In this document: positions 1-9,109 of the stretch, in pieces
Layout of the letters: each line of letters begins with the position of its first letter
Position numbering within the stretch: position 1 is the stretch's first letter
Source: Flavobacteriaceae bacterium
GTDB taxonomy: Bacteria > Bacteroidota > Bacteroidia > Flavobacteriales > Flavobacteriaceae
Reading direction: 5' to 3'
Length of the DNA: 64,000 nucleotides
Assembly (NCBI GenBank): GCA_029243385.1
Contig: JAQWSC010000008.1
Span: forward strand, 109,612-173,611
Notes under the pieces: model-generated
Databases searched by the model: none
What the model was told of the DNA's origin: nothing
What the model saw: the letters and a program-made list of their open reading frames with translations, nothing else
Made by a program: the position numbers and the translations under genes

Positions 1-1
1 T

Positions 2-847
2 TCTCGAATTTATGCCAATGTTGGGTTTTATTCAAGACAGCCTTTCCACGATGATTTGTATGCTAATGTTCGCTATTCGAATGACATTAATGAGCCTGGA
101 AATGTAAATCAAGAAATTACTGGATTTGAATTGGGGTATGTTTACGAAAACAACAATCTTTCTGCCAATGTTGACTTGTACCACACTACCTGGGGAAATC
201 GTGTGACTTCTTCATCAGATTACCAAAACAACCAATTGGTTAGCTACACAGAAACCAATCCTTTTTCTCAATTACACAAAGGTGTTGAGGCTCAGATTCA
301 ATACCGAGTATCAGACGCTGTTCTTGTAAAAGCATATGCTTCATTAGGAGATTGGACATACCAAGACAATGTGGAAACCAAAACATTTGACGACAATGGA
401 AGTCTGTTAAGCTCTGGGGACATTGTATATCTTGAAGGACTTAAAGTAGGAGAAGCCGCTCAAACTTCATACGGGTTCCAAATGCTTGCAGAGGTTACTG
501 ATGATTTCGGATTTGATATCACTGGAAACCACTACAACGATCAGTATGCTGAAGTAGATTTTGGATCTTCTGATCTTGCTGTTGCTGACAATGCAGGTGT
601 TGTGAAGACTCCTTCCATTTTCTTGTTAGACTTTGGAATGAACTACTCTATAGACTTAAAAGACAATACTTCAATGAAATTCCGTTTGAATGTTAACAAT
701 GCATTTGATGAATTGTATATTGAAAGCATGTCGAGTAGTATTCACGCTACAGATGCTTCAAACACTTGGAGAGGTATTGACACGGATAACGATGTAAAAA
801 TTGGATACGGAAGAACTTGGAACTTAGGAATTCGCTACAATTTCTAA
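2..847 (+). CDS. TonB-dependent receptor, C-terminal part (5' end outside window)
   Basis: The frame is open from base 2 to a TAA at 845-847, so this is the C-terminal 281 residues of a gene that starts upstream. Alternating beta-strand segments (FELGYVYENN, NVDLYHTTWGNRV, GVEAQIQYRVSD, FRLNVNNAFDELY) and the ending RTWNLGIRYNF with a terminal Phe are typical of the 22-strand outer-membrane barrel of TonB-dependent receptors. These take up iron complexes, vitamins or glycans using energy from TonB/ExbBD. Neither the substrate nor a SusC-type assignment can be read from this piece, because the plug domain and any SusD partner lie outside. The family call is confident, the substrate unknown. 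Confidence 0.85.
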   Translation, partial: SRIYANVGFYSRQPFHDDLYANVRYSNDINEPGNVNQEITGFELGYVYENNNLSANVDLYHTTWGNRVTSSSDYQNNQLVSYTETNPFSQLHKGVEAQIQYRVSDAVLVKAYASLGDWTYQDNVETKTFDDNGSLLSSGDIVYLEGLKVGEAAQTSYGFQMLAEVTDDFGFDITGNHYNDQYAEVDFGSSDLAVADNAGVVKTPSIFLLDFGMNYSIDLKDNTSMKFRLNVNNAFDELYIESMSSSIHATDASNTWRGIDTDNDVKIGYGRTWNLGIRYNF

Positions 848-870
848 GAAAGTTCTCTTTCTATAAAATA

Positions 871-900
871 AAAAAACCCTTGCTGATGCAAGGGTTTTTT
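871..900. terminator. Bidirectional intrinsic terminator between the receptor gene and recJ
   Basis: A perfect 13-bp stem: AAAAAACCCTTGC (871-883), loop TGAT, GCAAGGGTTTTTT (888-900). There is a T-run on either strand, so it can end both convergent transcripts. It abuts the recJ stop codon. Confidence 0.85.
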
Positions 901-2588
901 TATTGAATATCTTTTAGTTTTAATTGAAGACTTACCCGGTTATTCCACTCATTTTCATCAATGCTATACGCCATAGAAAAAATACTTTGGTTGGCAACTA
1001 ACGGCAATCGATCTCCCAAACCAAAACCAATTCCTGTTATCGGTTTTCCTTTTTCTTGTACCGCCGTAATTCGCAAATGAGTTTCGTCTTTCCCCACTCG
1101 TTTGGCATATCCAGTATCCACAACATTATGTGTTGCAAAAACGGGTGTCATATTCCCAGGACCAAAAGGGGCAAATTGTTTTAAGATCCTGTATAACTTT
1201 GACGTAATCTGATCCAAAGAAAGTTCGCAATCAATCGCAACTTGTTGAATCAACATATCGGGTTCAATGGTTTCAGAAACGACCTGTTCAAACTTAGCTT
1301 TAAAGTGCTCATACTGATCAGGAAGCAAGGTCATTCCTGCGGCATATTTGTGACCTCCAAACTGTAACAAGTGCTCAGAACAGGCCTCCAACGCATTGTA
1401 TAGGTCAAATCCTTTTACCGAGCGCGCAGAAGCCGCCAACACATCTCCCGATTGCGTAAAAACCACTGTTGGGCGGTAATGAGTTTCAATCAATCTAGAA
1501 GCAACAATCCCTATAACTCCTTTGTGCCAATCTTTGTGATATACGACAGTAGTCATTCTGTTTTCTTCTTTCAATTCGTCGAGCTGTGCTAATGCTTCCT
1601 GTGTTATTGAGCGATCGAGTTCTTTGCGATTTGAATTGTATGTTTCGATAGCAGTCGCCTGATTTTGAACCAATTCAACATTTTTTTCCAGTAAAATTTC
1701 TACGGCATACGCCCCGTGTTTCATTCTTCCTGCAGCATTGATCCTAGGTGCAATTACAAAAACAACGTCCGAAATCGTCCATTCTTTTTTCTTTAAACTT
1801 GCGCCTAACGCTTGAATCCCTGGACGCGGATTTTCATTAATTACCTGTAAGCCCAAATAGGCCAGCACACGATTTTCACCCGTTATGGGAACAATATCAG
1901 CCCCAATAGCCGTGACCACCAAGTCCAAATAAGAGGCTAATTCAACAGCAGTTCCTCCTCTATGCATTGTTAATGCTTGAATCAGTTTGAATCCAACTCC
2001 ACAACCGCACAGTTCTTTATAGGGGTACGAACAATCTTTTTGTTTGGGGTTTAAAACAGCCGTTGCATCAGGAATTTTGTTACCAGGCTGGTGATGGTCG
2101 CAAATAATAAAATCAATTCCTTTTTCTTTAGCATAAGCCACTTGGTCAATTGCTTTAATCCCGCAATCCAACGCAATAATCAGAGGTGTTTGTTCTGCTA
2201 CTGCCTTATCAATTCCTTGCAAAGAAATACCATAGCCCTCCGCATAGCGATCGGGGATATACGGCGTTATCTGGGCTCCTAACGTTTGCAAATAAGAAGT
2301 AACAAGAGCTACAGCAGTTGTTCCATCGACATCATAGTCTCCAAATACCATAATAGGAACATTGTCTTTTACTGCAGCTTCAATTCGATCAACAGCCTTT
2401 TGCATGTCTTTCATCAAAAAAGGATCGTGTAAATCTTCGATTTTGGGACGAAAGAACTGTTTTGCACTCTCAAAATCGGTAACTCCTCGCTGAACCAAAA
2501 GTGTTGCTAGCATGGAGTCAACACCCAAAGCTTGCGCCAAAGCATCGACCGTAGCAGTGTCTTGTTTTGATTGAAAAACCCAGCGCAT
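900..2588 (-). CDS. recJ: Single-stranded-DNA-specific 5'-3' exonuclease RecJ
   Basis: RecJ degrades ssDNA 5' to 3' in RecFOR recombination, mismatch repair and base-excision repair. The 562 residues match the family. The DHH-superfamily metal motifs are visible: DYDVDGT (residues 84-90), ALDCG (139-143) and DHH (164-166). The DHHA1 glycine-rich motif QFGGHKYAAGM follows in the middle, then the C-terminal OB-like domain. The ATG at 2588 gives a normal N-terminus (MRWVFQSKQD). Three bases separate it from rsmI upstream, so rsmI and recJ are probably co-transcribed on the minus strand. It ends at a shared terminator with the receptor gene. Confidence 0.95.
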   Translation of the reverse strand: MRWVFQSKQDTATVDALAQALGVDSMLATLLVQRGVTDFESAKQFFRPKIEDLHDPFLMKDMQKAVDRIEAAVKDNVPIMVFGDYDVDGTTAVALVTSYLQTLGAQITPYIPDRYAEGYGISLQGIDKAVAEQTPLIIALDCGIKAIDQVAYAKEKGIDFIICDHHQPGNKIPDATAVLNPKQKDCSYPYKELCGCGVGFKLIQALTMHRGGTAVELASYLDLVVTAIGADIVPITGENRVLAYLGLQVINENPRPGIQALGASLKKKEWTISDVVFVIAPRINAAGRMKHGAYAVEILLEKNVELVQNQATAIETYNSNRKELDRSITQEALAQLDELKEENRMTTVVYHKDWHKGVIGIVASRLIETHYRPTVVFTQSGDVLAASARSVKGFDLYNALEACSEHLLQFGGHKYAAGMTLLPDQYEHFKAKFEQVVSETIEPDMLIQQVAIDCELSLDQITSKLYRILKQFAPFGPGNMTPVFATHNVVDTGYAKRVGKDETHLRITAVQEKGKPITGIGFGLGDRLPLVANQSIFSMAYSIDENEWNNRVSLQLKLKDIQ

Positions 2589-2591
2589 ATC

Positions 2592-3269
2592 TTATTCTTT
2601 TTTAATTCCTGAAACAACAATAACAAACTCCCCTTTTGGAGGATGGTTTTGGAAATGTTGAATCGCTTCTACCAAAGTTCCTCGAATCGTTTCCTCATAC
2701 AATTTGGTGATCTCTCGTGAAACAGAGACCAAACGATCAGAACCGAAATAGGTCTCAAAATGAGACAATGTTTTCAATAATTTATGTGGCGATTCATAGA
2801 ACACCATGGTTTTGGTTGCTGTTGAAAGCTCTTGCAGACGGGTTTGTCTTCCTTTTTTAACAGGTAAAAATCCTTCAAAAACAAAACGATCGCAAGGCAA
2901 ACCGCTTATTACCAGCGCCGGAACAAAAGCCGTAGGACCGGGCAAACACTCTACTTTAATTTGAGCATCAATACAAGCACGAGTTAACAAAAATCCAGGG
3001 TCAGAAATACCAGGAGTTCCCGCATCTGAAATGAGTGCTACCGTTTCTCCACCCAAAATTCGAGTCACCAACCTTTCCACCTCACGATGTTCATTGTGCA
3101 TGTGATGCGCCTTCATTGGTGTATCAATCTCAAAATGTTTGAGGAGCTTTCCGCTAGTACGCGTGTCTTCTGTTAAAATTAAATCCGCTTCTTTTAATAG
3201 TCGCAATGCACGAAGCGTGATGTCCTCAAGATTTCCAATAGGAGTTGGTATTAAATAGAGCATAGACAT
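2592..3269 (-). CDS. rsmI: 16S rRNA (cytidine(1402)-2'-O)-methyltransferase RsmI
   Basis: RsmI methylates the 2'-O of C1402 in the ribosomal P site with S-adenosylmethionine. The tetrapyrrole-methylase fold signatures are clear: LIPTPIGNLEDIT near the N-terminus and ISDAGTPGISDPG (SAM and RNA site) in the middle. At 225 residues it lacks the extra C-terminal region of the longer E. coli protein, a common short form in Bacteroidota. A second ATG lies two codons in (MSM), so the start is uncertain by two residues. It sits between an unidentified gene upstream (12-nt gap) and recJ downstream (3-nt gap). Confidence 0.93.
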   Translation of the reverse strand: MSMLYLIPTPIGNLEDITLRALRLLKEADLILTEDTRTSGKLLKHFEIDTPMKAHHMHNEHREVERLVTRILGGETVALISDAGTPGISDPGFLLTRACIDAQIKVECLPGPTAFVPALVISGLPCDRFVFEGFLPVKKGRQTRLQELSTATKTMVFYESPHKLLKTLSHFETYFGSDRLVSVSREITKLYEETIRGTLVEAIQHFQNHPPKGEFVIVVSGIKKE

Positions 3270-3281
3270 CGTTCCAATAAA

Positions 3282-3836
3282 TTAGGATTCAAAATGGTGG
3301 GTTATTAGTTTTATAAATTGAGATTCATAAACCTCTTTGTTTTCCCAGTTATCGTAATCCGGTTTAACTACCGTTTCAATAAATTCCAACGCTTGGGCAG
3401 TAGATTCTTTGGTGTTGAGCATAGACAAAACGCGCAAATAGTCTTCTTGACTGCCTGAAAATAAATGATTCACGAAAGTCAACCGATGATTATTGTCTAT
3501 TTGAATCCCTTGAGGCGTTATTTTCTCTGTTTCTTGTTTTTCAAAAGTTGGAATTGATGGTTCCTCCAATAGCACATCTTCTAACTTGGGTTGCGAAGAA
3601 AGTTCTTTATTTTCTTGAACAGAAGTTTCTTGTTGATTGTTCAATTGTGTAAAGACGGCTTCTTGAGTCAGCTTTGAATCGTCCTCTCCAAAATGTTGTT
3701 CTGTAAAGTGCAAAACACTCAAAGATTCGAAGGCACTCTTGGCTAATTCTTTCAGTTCTTGAGTGTCTGCCTTATCTTTTCGTCGAAGAATTTGGTGCGC
3801 CAAACTCATTAATTGAGCTTCTAATTGTTTTTTCAT
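3282..3836 (-). CDS. Conserved flavobacterial protein of unknown function
   Basis: A 184-residue soluble protein that I do not recognise. It has no signal peptide or membrane segment. The N-terminus (MKKQLEAQLMSLAHQILRRKD) and C-terminus (IETVVKPDYDNWENKEVYE) look helical and structured. The centre (about residues 65-115) is Glu/Gln/Ser-rich and probably disordered. Coding is supported by an ATG start, a run without stops, and tight packing 12 nt ahead of rsmI in the same direction. It is divergent from tdk. Position suggests co-expression with rsmI and recJ, but no function can be given. Confidence 0.75.
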   Translation of the reverse strand: MKKQLEAQLMSLAHQILRRKDKADTQELKELAKSAFESLSVLHFTEQHFGEDDSKLTQEAVFTQLNNQQETSVQENKELSSQPKLEDVLLEEPSIPTFEKQETEKITPQGIQIDNNHRLTFVNHLFSGSQEDYLRVLSMLNTKESTAQALEFIETVVKPDYDNWENKEVYESQFIKLITHHFES

Positions 3837-3940
3837 AACTATTTTTAGAGTCTTCGAACGAAGTCTTTTGTTATTAACTAAAATTGTTTGACCTTTAGAC
3901 TGTTCGAATCCTAATTCATTAACGACTTGAAAATTACAAA

Positions 3941-4570
3941 ATGTTTCTGGAAAATACAGTAAATCAGAAGGAGCAATTTGGTTGGATTGAGGTTATCTGT
4001 GGATCGATGTTCTCTGGCAAAACCGAAGAACTCATCAGACGACTCAAAAGAGCCCAAATTGCTAGACAAAAAGTAGAGATTTTTAAACCACAGGTTGATG
4101 TGCGCTACGACGATGACAAAGTCGTTTCACACGATGCCAACGAAATTGTTTCTACTCCTGTGCCTGCCGCTGCTAATATTCAAATTTTAGCGGACGGTTG
4201 TGATGTCGTTGGAATTGATGAAGCCCAATTTTTTGATGATGAAATTGTAGCCGTTTGTAACGATTTGGCCAACAAAGGAATTCGTGTTATTGTCGCTGGA
4301 CTGGATATGGATTTCAAAGGCAACCCTTTTGGACCAATGCCCGCCCTAATGGCGACGGCAGAGTATGTTACAAAAGTACACGCTGTTTGTACTCGAACAG
4401 GGAATCTAGCACAATACAGTTTTCGAAAATCCGAAAACGACGCATTGGTCATGCTAGGAGAAACCGAAGAATACGAGCCCCTGAGTCGAGCTGCCTTCTA
4501 CAAGGCTATGCTCGAAGAAAAAATCAAGTCTTATCCTGTTGATTCCGGGAAATTAAATTCAAAAAAATAA
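3941..4570 (+). CDS. tdk: Thymidine kinase (type II)
   Basis: Phosphorylates thymidine to dTMP with ATP in pyrimidine salvage. The Walker A loop GSMFSGKTEELI lies near residue 21 and the Walker B-like IDEAQFF near residue 87. The C-terminal lasso region is present (GETEEYEPLSRAAFY). Oddity: type II kinases usually hold a structural zinc with four ligands, as in E. coli. Here the first half is CTRTG with one Cys, and the second pair is replaced by LSRAAFY, so at most one ligand remains. The catalytic core is intact, so the enzyme is probably active without the zinc. alr follows 21 nt downstream. Confidence 0.93.
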   Translation: MFLENTVNQKEQFGWIEVICGSMFSGKTEELIRRLKRAQIARQKVEIFKPQVDVRYDDDKVVSHDANEIVSTPVPAAANIQILADGCDVVGIDEAQFFDDEIVAVCNDLANKGIRVIVAGLDMDFKGNPFGPMPALMATAEYVTKVHAVCTRTGNLAQYSFRKSENDALVMLGETEEYEPLSRAAFYKAMLEEKIKSYPVDSGKLNSKK

Positions 4571-4576
4571 AGCTTG

Positions 4577-4585
4577 AAGGAGGAG
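4577..4585 (+). promoter_or_regulatory. Strong Shine-Dalgarno sequence ahead of alr
   Basis: AAGGAGGAG ends 6 nt before the ATG at 4592. It decides the start: the frame also opens with a TTG at 4574, but that lies upstream of and overlaps the SD. Such an SD is unusual in Bacteroidota, where most genes start without one. Confidence 0.7.
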
Positions 4586-4591
4586 AAAATT

Positions 4592-5680
4592 ATGGAAACT
4601 GTCTTGGAAATTCACTTACCAAACCTATTAGACAATTTTCAAGCTATTAAATCAAAAATTAGCCCCCAAACAAAAGTATTGGCTGTTGTAAAAGCCGTAG
4701 CTTACGGAAGCAGTGTTCCTGCAATTACCAAATGCCTTGAGCTAGCAGGCGTCGATTATTTTGCTGTTGCCTATGTGTCAGAGGGTGTTGCACTTCGAAA
4801 AGCGGGAATTAAAACTCCCATCTTGGTGTTACATCCCCAAATAGGAAACCTAGAAAAAGCCATTCAATATGATTTGGAGCCCAGTTTGTACTCCTTTCGC
4901 ATCCTAACTGCTTTTTCAAATATCGTTCAACAAAATAGTATTGGAAAATATCCTGTTCATCTGAAGTTTAACACAGGATTAAATCGATTGGGATTTAGCG
5001 AAAAAGAGCTGGAAAAACTAAAAAAATCCTTTTATCAAAAAGACCTTAAGCTCGTTTCTATTTTCTCCCATCTAGCCGCTACGGAAGATCCAAAGGAAAA
5101 GGAGTTTACAAAAAAACAATTGGAGATTTTTGCAAGAATTTCCAGCCATTTTGACGCAACTCCAATACGACATGTTCTTAATACTTCCGGAATATTAAAC
5201 TACCCAGAAGCACAGTTCGACATGGTTCGAACTGGAATTGGTTTGTATGGATTTGGCAACGACCTTAAATTTGACAAAGAGCTCAAACCCGTTGTAAGTC
5301 TAAAAACGGTCATTTCGCAAATTCACACCCTAAACAAAGGTGAAAGTCTTGGGTACAATCGCGCTTTTGTTGCCGATAAAAAAACAAAAATAGGTACACT
5401 TCCTATTGGTCATGCCGATGGAATTGGAAGACAATACGGAAATGGAAATGGGAGCGTTTACATACAGTCTAAACCTGCTAAAATTATTGGAAATGTGTGT
5501 ATGGATATGATCATGGTAGATATTACAGCTATTGATTGTGAGGAAGGAGATGAAGTTCTTATATTCGCAGAAGACGTTCAAACAGCTGATTCGTTTGCCA
5601 AACAGGCCAACACTATTTCCTACGAAATCTTAACCGCCCTGTCTGAACGAATAAAACGAAAATTAATTGTTAAACCCTAA
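4592..5680 (+). CDS. alr: Alanine racemase (PLP-dependent)
   Basis: Interconverts L- and D-alanine for peptidoglycan. The PLP lysine is K34 in VVKAVAYGS; the family's usual KANAYG has Val in place of Asn here. The second catalytic Tyr is in SLGYNRAF, and the barrel motifs NTGLNRLGF, RTGIGLYG and GNVCMDMIMVD are present. It has 362 residues from the ATG at 4592, chosen because of the SD. It is a stand-alone racemase, not the MurF-Alr fusion found in some Bacteroidota. It lies between tdk and mscL with short gaps (21 and 13 nt), consistent with a tdk-alr-mscL operon. Confidence 0.93.
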   Translation: METVLEIHLPNLLDNFQAIKSKISPQTKVLAVVKAVAYGSSVPAITKCLELAGVDYFAVAYVSEGVALRKAGIKTPILVLHPQIGNLEKAIQYDLEPSLYSFRILTAFSNIVQQNSIGKYPVHLKFNTGLNRLGFSEKELEKLKKSFYQKDLKLVSIFSHLAATEDPKEKEFTKKQLEIFARISSHFDATPIRHVLNTSGILNYPEAQFDMVRTGIGLYGFGNDLKFDKELKPVVSLKTVISQIHTLNKGESLGYNRAFVADKKTKIGTLPIGHADGIGRQYGNGNGSVYIQSKPAKIIGNVCMDMIMVDITAIDCEEGDEVLIFAEDVQTADSFAKQANTISYEILTALSERIKRKLIVKP

Positions 5681-5693
5681 ATACTTTAAAATC

Positions 5694-6104
5694 ATGAAAA
5701 TTGTTAGTGAATTCAAAGCCTTTTTGATGAAAGGCGAAATTGTAAGTCTTGCAACCGCAGTAATCGTTGGCGGTGCTTTTGGAAAAATTGTTTCCTCATT
5801 TACCAATGATGTTTTGATGCCTCCTATTGGTCTTTTGCTAGGGAAAGTTAATTTTTCAGAATTGTCCATAACCCTTGTTGATGCGGTTAAAAATGAAGCC
5901 GGCGAAATCACGCAAGCTGCCGTCGCTATTCAATACGGAAACTTTATTCAAACCATTGTTGACTTTGTGATTATTGGCGCTTGTATCTTTTTGGTGCTCA
6001 AAGCCTACCAAAAAACACAAAAACAAGAAGAAAAACCGCCAGCTCCCAAAGGACCTTCAGAACTGGACTTATTAGTTGAAATTCGTGATTTGTTAAAAAA
6101 ATAA
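5694..6104 (+). CDS. mscL: Large-conductance mechanosensitive channel MscL
   Basis: A homopentameric inner-membrane channel that opens under membrane tension to release solutes on osmotic downshock. The signature N-terminus FKAFLMKGEIVSLATAVIVG and the TM1 pore region GGAFGKIVSSFTNDVLMPP are clear. TM2 (IVDFVIIGACIFLVLKAY) is followed by the charged C-terminal helix (LDLLVEIRDLLKK). The 136 residues from the ATG at 5694 match the family. An earlier in-frame TTG inside the end of alr is rejected, because the ATG gives the canonical N-terminus. Confidence 0.95.
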   Translation: MKIVSEFKAFLMKGEIVSLATAVIVGGAFGKIVSSFTNDVLMPPIGLLLGKVNFSELSITLVDAVKNEAGEITQAAVAIQYGNFIQTIVDFVIIGACIFLVLKAYQKTQKQEEKPPAPKGPSELDLLVEIRDLLKK

Positions 6105-6141
6105 CTTCTTGTTATATTTTTGATATTTTTACACTTTTGAC

Positions 6142-6171
6142 TTGGTAGGTCAAATGGTTTGGCTATTTTTG
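6142..6171 (+). promoter_or_regulatory. Bacteroidota-type promoter for asd
   Basis: A -33 TTG (6142-6144), a 19-nt spacer and a -7 box TATTTTTG (6164-6171) match the flavobacterial consensus TTG-N17-23-TAnnTTTG. The start of transcription would be near 6178, about 13 nt before the asd ATG. Confidence 0.65.
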
Positions 6172-6190
6172 TACCCTTAATTTTTGAAAA

Positions 6191-7180
6191 ATGAAAATAG
6201 CAGTTGTTGGCGCCACCGGTATGGTTGGCGAAGTAATGTTAAAAGTGTTAGCCGAAAGAAATCTTCCCATTAGCGAGCTTGTATTAGTTGCTTCGGAGCG
6301 GTCTGTTGGTAAAAAATTGTCTTTTCAAGGGACCTCTCATACTGTAGTTGGACTTCAAACCGCAGTAGATATGGCTCCTGATATTGCCTTATTTTCTGCA
6401 GGTGGAGACACTTCCTTAGAATGGGCTCCTAAATTTGCCGCGGCAGGAACAACGGTTATTGACAATTCATCGGCATGGAGAATGGATACTACCAAAAAGT
6501 TGGTGGTTCCCGAAATCAATGCCCACGAGCTTTCCAAAGAGGATAAAATTATTGCCAATCCTAACTGTTCAACCATTCAGTTAGTGATGGCTTTAGCGCC
6601 ACTTCATAAAGCGTTTGGCATCGAAAGAGTGGTGGTTTCTACCTATCAGTCGATCACTGGAACAGGGGTAAAAGCAGTTCAACAGCTCGAAAACGAGTAC
6701 AAAAATGTTGAAGGCGAAAAGGCGTATCCGTATCAAATTCACCGAAATGCATTGCCTCACTGCGATGTGTTTCAAGAAAATGGATACACTAAAGAAGAGA
6801 TGAAATTGACTAACGAAACCAAGAAAATTCTTGGAGATGACGCTATTGCTTTGACAGCTACAGCCATTCGAATTCCGGTAGTGGGTGGTCACAGTGAATC
6901 TGTAAACCTTACATTTACAAAGCCTTTTTCGCTTGAAAAGGTTCGAGAATTGCTAGAGCAAACAGAGGGAATAACGCTTCAAGACAACCCAGCTAATAAC
7001 GAATATCCAATGCCGTTATATGCACAAGGCAAAGACGATGTTTTTGTGGGTCGTATTCGAAAAGACGAATCCCAAGCTAACGGGATTAACCTTTGGATTG
7101 TCGCTGACAATCTTCGCAAAGGGGCAGCAACGAATACTATTCAAATTGCCGAATACTTAATTAAAAATCAGCTGGTGTAA
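6191..7180 (+). CDS. asd: Aspartate-semialdehyde dehydrogenase
   Basis: NADPH-dependent reduction of aspartyl phosphate to aspartate semialdehyde, the branch point to lysine/diaminopimelate, threonine and methionine. The Rossmann motif GATGMVGEVM is at residues 7-16, the acyl-enzyme cysteine is C126 in NPNCST, and the catalytic His is in RIPVVGGHSESV. The 329-residue length is normal. It is a single gene with its own promoter and a perfect-palindrome terminator behind it, convergent with accC. Confidence 0.95.
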   Translation: MKIAVVGATGMVGEVMLKVLAERNLPISELVLVASERSVGKKLSFQGTSHTVVGLQTAVDMAPDIALFSAGGDTSLEWAPKFAAAGTTVIDNSSAWRMDTTKKLVVPEINAHELSKEDKIIANPNCSTIQLVMALAPLHKAFGIERVVVSTYQSITGTGVKAVQQLENEYKNVEGEKAYPYQIHRNALPHCDVFQENGYTKEEMKLTNETKKILGDDAIALTATAIRIPVVGGHSESVNLTFTKPFSLEKVRELLEQTEGITLQDNPANNEYPMPLYAQGKDDVFVGRIRKDESQANGINLWIVADNLRKGAATNTIQIAEYLIKNQLV

Positions 7181-7206
7181 TTTTAATTTTACAAACTCAA
7201 TAACAA

Positions 7207-7232
7207 AAAAGCCGACTAATTAGTCGGCTTTT
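7207..7232. terminator. Bidirectional terminator between asd and accC
   Basis: An uninterrupted palindrome, GCCGACTAATTAGTCGGC (7211-7228), flanked by A4 and T4, lies between the convergent ends of asd and accC. It should act on both strands. Confidence 0.85.
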
Positions 7233-7235
7233 ATT

Positions 7236-8576
7236 TTATGCTTTCATCTCAAAAGATTCCATGAACTTAGTGGTATAATCTCCAGAAATATAATCCGGAT
7301 CATCCATAAGCTGACGGTGGAAAGGAATCGTAGTTTTTATTCCTTCAATCACAAACTCATCCAAGGCACGTCTCATTTTATTGATTGCTTCTTCGCGAGT
7401 TTGTGCGGTCGTAATGAGCTTAGCAATCATGGAATCGTAGTTGGGTACAATCGTATAACCGCTATACACATGAGTATCTAACCGAACGCCATGCCCACCA
7501 GGCATATGAAGCGTGGTGATTTTTCCAGGAGAAGGTCTAAAATCATTATACGGATCTTCCGCATTGATTCTACACTCAATAGAGTGCATCTTGGGAAGGT
7601 AGTTTTTCCCTGAAATAGGAATCCCTGCCGCTACTTTAATTTGTTCCCGTATCAAGTCATAATTAATCACTTGTTCGGTAATCGGATGTTCTACTTGAAT
7701 TCGGGTATTCATCTCCATAAAGTAGAAGTTGCGATGTTTGTCCACCAAAAACTCAACGGTTCCTGCTCCTTCATATTTGATATATTCGGAAGCCAAAACC
7801 GCAGCGTCTCCCATCTTTTTGCGCAGTGCTGGAGTCATAAAAGGTGAAGGGGTTTCTTCTGTTAGCTTTTGATGACGGCGCTGAACAGAACAATCTCTTT
7901 CTGATAAATGACATGCTTTTCCAAAAGAATCTCCAACAATTTGAATTTCAATATGTCTGGGTTCTTCGATAAGTTTTTCCATATACATACCGTCATTTCC
8001 AAACGATGCCTTGGCTTCTTGTCGAGCACTGTCCCAGCCTTTTTGCAAATCTTCGGGCTTCCAAATAGCGCGCATTCCTTTTCCGCCTCCACCGGCAGTC
8101 GCTTTTAGCATAACAGGATACCCTATTTCTTTAGCTAGTTTTTTGGCGGTATTAAAGGTGTCTATTATTCCTTCTGATCCCGGAATAGTCGGCACACCTG
8201 CAGCTTTCATTGTAGCTTTTGCAGTTGCCTTGTCTCCCATTTCATTAATCATTGAGCACGAAGCGCCAATAAATTTGATTTTGTGTTCCTCGCAAATTTT
8301 AGAAAATTTGGAGTTTTCAGACAAAAAACCATATCCAGGATGAATCGCATCAGCATTGGTAATTTCTGCAGCAGCTATAATATTAGGCGTTTTTAAGTAC
8401 GACTCTGAGCTAGGTGCAGGACCAATACAAACGGCTTCATCGGCAAATCGTACGTGAAGGCTATCGCTGTCAGCTGTGGAATATACAGCCACTGTTTTGA
8501 TTCCCATCTCTCGACAGGTTCGAATGATCCGCATTGCGATTTCACCTCGATTGGCTATTAATATTTTTTTGAACAT
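7236..8576 (-). CDS. accC: Acetyl-CoA carboxylase, biotin carboxylase subunit
   Basis: ATP-dependent carboxylation of biotin on AccB, the first half-reaction of acetyl-CoA carboxylase. The N-terminal [16 protein letters not shown], the ATP-grasp glycine loop [11 protein letters not shown], the bicarbonate/biotin motif [11 protein letters not shown] and [14 protein letters not shown] are all present. The 446 residues match the family. It follows accB by 48 nt, the usual accB-accC arrangement, downstream of fabH. Confidence 0.96.
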   Translation of the reverse strand: MFKKILIANRGEIAMRIIRTCREMGIKTVAVYSTADSDSLHVRFADEAVCIGPAPSSESYLKTPNIIAAAEITNADAIHPGYGFLSENSKFSKICEEHKIKFIGASCSMINEMGDKATAKATMKAAGVPTIPGSEGIIDTFNTAKKLAKEIGYPVMLKATAGGGGKGMRAIWKPEDLQKGWDSARQEAKASFGNDGMYMEKLIEEPRHIEIQIVGDSFGKACHLSERDCSVQRRHQKLTEETPSPFMTPALRKKMGDAAVLASEYIKYEGAGTVEFLVDKHRNFYFMEMNTRIQVEHPITEQVINYDLIREQIKVAAGIPISGKNYLPKMHSIECRINAEDPYNDFRPSPGKITTLHMPGGHGVRLDTHVYSGYTIVPNYDSMIAKLITTAQTREEAINKMRRALDEFVIEGIKTTIPFHRQLMDDPDYISGDYTTKFMESFEMKA

Positions 8577-8624
8577 AATACTCTGTTTTGGTTGGTATTG
8601 AATGTTATTATATTGTGTAATTCC

Positions 8625-9104
8625 TTATGAAGGATCTACTAAAAATAACGGTTGATCAAATTCAACAGGGGAAGAATCATCTACCAAAATTTTAACAATG
8701 GTTCCCGAAATTTCTGATTCAATTTCGTTGAAGAGTTTCATGGCTTCAACAACACACAATACATCTCCCTCACCAATAGTTGATCCAACTTCCACAAAAT
8801 TGGATTTGTCAGGGCTTGGCTTGCGATAAAAAGTTCCAATAATTGGAGACTTAATAGTCACATAATTGTCATTTTCAGAGGCCGTTTTTTCGACTGGAGT
8901 GGGAACAACTGGCTGTTCTGCTACCACTGGGGGTGCCGCAACAGGAGCTGCTGTTGGGAGAGCTTGTACAATTGTCGTTTCTGACTTTTGCTCTCCTTTA
9001 CCTGTTTTGATGGTAATTTTTACATCTTCCATCTCCAATTTGACTTCACTCGCGCCCGATTTGGCGACAAACTTAATTAAATGCTGAATTTCTTTAATGT
9101 CCAT
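8625..9104 (-). CDS. accB: Acetyl-CoA carboxylase, biotin carboxyl carrier protein
   Basis: Carries biotin between AccC and the carboxyltransferase. The 159 residues have an N-terminal helical region, a Pro/Ala/Val-rich flexible linker (about residues 45-75) and a C-terminal biotinyl domain with the biotinylated lysine K123 in VEAMKLFNEI. The usual MKM is MKL here. It lies 5 nt after fabH and upstream of accC, in one operon. Confidence 0.95.
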   Translation of the reverse strand: MDIKEIQHLIKFVAKSGASEVKLEMEDVKITIKTGKGEQKSETTIVQALPTAAPVAAPPVVAEQPVVPTPVEKTASENDNYVTIKSPIIGTFYRKPSPDKSNFVEVGSTIGEGDVLCVVEAMKLFNEIESEISGTIVKILVDDSSPVEFDQPLFLVDPS

Positions 9105-9109
9105 GTTGG

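Noticed and set aside
4180-4452. 90-residue open frame on the minus strand opposite tdk
   Set aside because: It lies wholly inside the strongly supported tdk gene and has no recognisable protein features; a shadow frame.
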